NCBI GenBank assembly: GCA_020741375.1
Contig: DYZF01000249.1
Location: forward strand, 1-15,471
DNA length: 15,471 bases
From: Tessaracoccus flavescens
Lineage (GTDB): Bacteria > Actinomycetota > Actinomycetes > Propionibacteriales > Propionibacteriaceae
Reading direction: 5' to 3'
Below the pieces are notes generated by a model. That model saw only the letters and a program-made list of their open reading frames with translations. It had not been told where the DNA came from and made no database searches. Position 1 is the first letter of the stretch; each line of letters opens with the position of its first letter. A program made the position numbers and the translations under genes. Positions 13,254 through 15,471 of the stretch are shown piece after piece.

Positions 13254-13260
13254 TCTATTC

Positions 13261-14931
13261 ATGAGCAAGAGCACCATGGCGGAGGCCCCGGCTGGCGAGA
13301 TCCTCGCCGCCGTGCGGGCCGGGCTGCTCGCGCTCACTACTGCCCCGCTGCCCGCCGAAAACGGCGCCCGGTTGGCCCTCATCAAGGAGCTTCGCTCGGT
13401 CGCAGGTCAGGCCCAGTCGCTCACCTCCGTCTGGTTGGCGATGGCCGAGGAGCACCGGGTGGCAGCTCGCGAGGTGGGAACCAACGTCACAGATTGGCTG
13501 GTGGCCGACGGAAATGCGGATCCCAAGGAGGCAGCTGGGTGGCTCAAGGCCGGCCAGGCATTGTTGGGCAATCAGGAGTTGGAGCGGGCTGCGTTGGCGG
13601 GAGAGGTCACTCCGGAGCAAGGGCGGGCCATCGGGCGTGCGCTGGGTGAATTGCCAGACGAGCTCACGGCCGAGGAAAGAACCCGCGCAACGGCGGTGCT
13701 GATTCACGACGCAGAGTCCATGACTCCGCGCGAGCTCGGGAAGCGGGCTGCGGCCGTGCTGGAAGAGGTGGCGCCAGCGAAGGTGCCGTCTCGGGAGGAT
13801 GAGGCGGCCTTCCTTGAGGCCCAGCGGAAGCGTGCAGTGAAGCGCCGGAGGCTCAGCTTCTTCTCCGAGGACGGGTCAATGATCATCAACGCGAACATCC
13901 CCGTCCTCGAGGGCGAGATGTTCACCACGGTGCTCGACGCGTTCGTCGCGTCCGGCCGAGCTGCGGGTGAGGATCAGCGCGATTACCGCGACCAGGGGCA
14001 GCGGTACGCCGATGCCTTCATGGAGCTGACGCGCCGGTTCCGCCCGGACGAGATGTTCACCACCCGAACGCGCTTACAGATGCAGGGCGCGCAGGGCCGT
14101 GCTGTCGGTGACACCGGCCACTCCGGGACACCCGGCCCCGCTCGCGCCGGGGGCACCGGCGGGGTTGTCGTTTCAGGGATGGGGGCGTCCGCCCACTCAC
14201 CCTTCGATAGCGGACGGGGTGGGAAGTACGTCCCAGCACCCGGGTTCGCAGGCGACAGGCCGCGCATCAACGTCATCCTGAACGAGGCAGATCTGCACGC
14301 GCGCGCTGAGCAGGCCGGCGTCCTGCCTTCGGGGCAGAAGATCAGCGCGGGCGAGCTTCGCCAACTGTGCTGCGACGCGGATCTGATTCCCACCGTGCTC
14401 GGCTCGGAGTCGGAGATTCTCGACGTCGGGCGGGCAGAGCGTCTCGTCGCACCGTCAATGCGCCGGTCCCTTGCGCTGCGCGATCAGGGGTGCGCGTTCC
14501 CGAAATGCGACGTCGAGGCCTACCGCTGCGAGGCGCATCACATCCAGCCGTGGTGGGACGGCGGCCCCACCGCCCTCAACAACTTGGTGCTGTTGTGCAA
14601 ACACCACCATGGCGTGGTCGAGCCGCCGAGATTCTGGACGGGCCCACCACCAGACAAGTGGCAGGTGCGGATCAACCCCCACACTCAACAACCGGAGTTC
14701 CACCCACCCGATGGGCTCCGTCGTCGTCCGGGCTGGGTCCCGGGTAATGCCAACCCCAACGCACACAGTGGCACAGCCGAGCCCGAGACAAGGCTGGGGC
14801 CTGACGCCAAGCCGAAGTCTGACGCCGTGCTGATGCCGGATGCCAGACCGAAGACAGGTGCAGAACCGACACCCGATGATGAACAAGGACCGTGCGGCCA
14901 GCCGAAGCCGAACACTAGGGTGGCGCTGTGA
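13261..14931 (+). CDS. DUF222/HNH endonuclease (13E12-type)
   Basis: The 556-residue protein has the DUF222 helical domain over about residues 1-260 (ILAAVRAGLLALTTAPL, SLTSVWLAMAEEHRVAAREV, LSFFSEDGSMIINANIP). A Gly/Pro-rich insert follows (about 282-322, including GTPGPARAGGTGGVVVSGMG). Next is a second conserved block with INVILNEADLHARAEQAG and LRQLCCDADLIPTVLGSESE, and a C-terminal HNH nuclease: CAFPKC (Cys411, Cys416), EAHHIQPWWDGGPTALNNLV (His426/His427, Asn441), LLCKHHHG (Cys446, His450). The cysteines probably hold a structural zinc ion. Such proteins are common in many copies in actinobacteria; their biological role is unclear. ATG 13261 is chosen over an upstream GTG because of the promoter at 13248. 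The tail carries PDAKPKSDA/PDARPKTGA repeats (514-534). The gene looks intact. Confidence 0.92.
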   Translation: MSKSTMAEAPAGEILAAVRAGLLALTTAPLPAENGARLALIKELRSVAGQAQSLTSVWLAMAEEHRVAAREVGTNVTDWLVADGNADPKEAAGWLKAGQALLGNQELERAALAGEVTPEQGRAIGRALGELPDELTAEERTRATAVLIHDAESMTPRELGKRAAAVLEEVAPAKVPSREDEAAFLEAQRKRAVKRRRLSFFSEDGSMIINANIPVLEGEMFTTVLDAFVASGRAAGEDQRDYRDQGQRYADAFMELTRRFRPDEMFTTRTRLQMQGAQGRAVGDTGHSGTPGPARAGGTGGVVVSGMGASAHSPFDSGRGGKYVPAPGFAGDRPRINVILNEADLHARAEQAGVLPSGQKISAGELRQLCCDADLIPTVLGSESEILDVGRAERLVAPSMRRSLALRDQGCAFPKCDVEAYRCEAHHIQPWWDGGPTALNNLVLLCKHHHGVVEPPRFWTGPPPDKWQVRINPHTQQPEFHPPDGLRRRPGWVPGNANPNAHSGTAEPETRLGPDAKPKSDAVLMPDARPKTGAEPTPDDEQGPCGQPKPNTRVAL

Positions 14932-15373
14932 TGGCCCGCTTACAAGTCACGATCGATTGCGCTGATCCGGATCGGCTGCAGCCCTTCTGGTGCGCCGCCT
15001 TGGGTTACATCCCCGCGCCACTCCGGAGGGCCACGATTCGTGGCGCTCGTACTACCTATCCATCGGGGAGTCTGAGGAAGATCTCGGGGACGGCGATTGC
15101 TGCGATCGCGCCGTCGATCCCGACGGCGTCGGCCCCGCCCTGTGGTTTCAGGTGGTGCCTGAACCCAAGACTGTGAAGAACCGGTTGCACCTCGACGTGA
15201 TGGCGACGGATCGGACAGCCGCGTGGGAATCCCGGCGGGCGGTCCTGGCCGACCGCCGCGACCGTCTCGTGGAGCTCGGGGGCAGCGTCCGCCGGGAACT
15301 CCCCAATGACCCGGCCGAGCACCTTTCCCTCGGCATGAACGATCCCGAAGGAAACGAGCTCTGCTTCGTCTAG
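14931..15373 (+). pseudogene. VOC/glyoxalase-like protein, one frameshift
   Basis: From ATG 14931, overlapping the stop of the HNH gene by one base, the frame reads MARLQVTIDCADPDRLQPFW then CAALGYIPAP. The rest of the family sequence is in another frame: PEGHDSWRSYYLSIGESEED, DPDGVGPALWFQVVPEPKTV, KNRLHLDVMATDRTAAWESR and finally NDPEGNELCFV, ending at TAG 15371-15373. Joined, they make a normal ~146-residue two-motif vicinal-oxygen-chelate (glyoxalase_6-like) protein. The shift lies at about 15016-15025, in GCGCCACTCCGGAGGG, and corresponds to one missing base. It is a recent pseudogene or a sequencing error; nothing else is lost. The substrate is unknown. Confidence 0.8.
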
Positions 15374-15374
15374 C

Positions 15375-15388
15375 GTGACAAATGTCAC
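15375..15388. promoter_or_regulatory. Operator-like dyad GTGACA-AA-TGTCAC
   Basis: Perfect 6-base arms around AA, lying 72 bases before the ATG at 15447 and just after the VOC stop. A second small palindrome, TCATGA, follows at 15396-15401. The dyad suits a dimeric regulator such as a NarL-type response regulator, but the regulator is unknown. Confidence 0.5.
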
Positions 15389-15434
15389 ACCAGAGTCATG
15401 ACAACGCCCCGATGCCGCGATCGGCGGAAACCGA

Positions 15435-15440
15435 GAGTCT
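15435..15440 (+). promoter_or_regulatory. -10-like element before last gene
   Basis: GAGTCT, six bases, then ATG 15447. It keeps the A and T of TANNNT at the common spacing, but it is a weak match. Confidence 0.3.
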
Positions 15441-15446
15441 GGATAC

Positions 15447-15471
15447 ATGACGAACACAGCCATCCAGATCA
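15447..15471 (+). CDS. Start of a gene cut by the window end
   Basis: Only MTNTAIQI is visible. The beginning would suit an ABC transporter ATPase (these often start with a short lead followed by a beta strand like AIQIRGL), and the dyad upstream would suit such a gene, but eight residues cannot identify it. Confidence 0.35.

Noticed and set aside
12509..13264. 251-codon open frame on the plus strand
   Set aside because: It is the mirror of the alpha/beta hydrolase, which has a complete catalytic triad on the other strand. The translation is low-complexity and charged.
1..15471. tRNA or rRNA genes, riboswitches
   Set aside because: No cloverleaf-like segment with GTTCGA-type T-loop and acceptor pairing, and no rRNA or riboswitch core, was recognised by eye on either strand. 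A covariance-model scan would settle this.

Overview
The base composition (high GC, with G/C-ending codons in most genes), the DUF222/HNH (13E12-type) protein, the RraB-like and Pr6Pr-type proteins, and several starts that look leaderless all point to a high-GC Gram-positive actinobacterium. A Propionibacteriaceae-like host is a reasonable guess, but nothing here proves the genus. A large alpha-L-fucosidase gene suggests access to host or mucin-type glycans.

Left edge (1-1190): no intact gene. It holds a cluster of short degenerate repeats (five GTTCAA-N2-TAGAGC-type units), a perfect 38-bp palindrome, a 16-bp direct repeat pair, a nested dyad, and the decayed 5' part of an IS3-like transposase. 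Next comes a translationally coupled pair (1194-3274): a secreted C39-like cysteine peptidase and a lipoprotein that may be a beta-propeller. The peptidase signal peptide appears to be interrupted by a one-base frameshift.

3323-5799 is a gene graveyard. It holds the HTH end of a LuxR/NarL response regulator (-), an ABC-2 permease lacking its start and frameshifted once, the membrane N-terminus of a histidine kinase, one small intact gene (-), and then the N-terminus of a LysE-type exporter, the N-terminus of an NTF2-like protein and the C-terminus of a GNAT acetyltransferase, run together. The regulator, permease and kinase pieces look like remains of an ABC transporter/two-component locus.

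5851-11025 is healthy: a GH95 alpha-L-fucosidase; a GNAT-RraB-like fusion coupled by ATGA to a Pr6Pr-type membrane protein; a ribbon-helix-helix/PIN toxin-antitoxin pair coupled by GTGA; and a small conserved beta-rich protein. 11042-12236 is a second decayed locus: a cytochrome P450 (-) in three pieces, facing a TetR regulator that has lost its DNA-binding domain, as if a deletion removed their shared promoter and both 5' ends.

12233-15471: a membrane-anchored alpha/beta hydrolase (-), divergent from a DUF222/HNH protein with an imperfect LexA-box-like site in front of it; a VOC-family gene with a frameshift; and the first codons of another gene preceded by a GTGACA-AA-TGTCAC dyad. Many intact genes have an -10-like hexamer exactly six bases before the start codon, suggesting leaderless mRNAs. 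The mixture of large deletions and single-base frameshifts favours real decay, but some single-base events could be sequencing errors.
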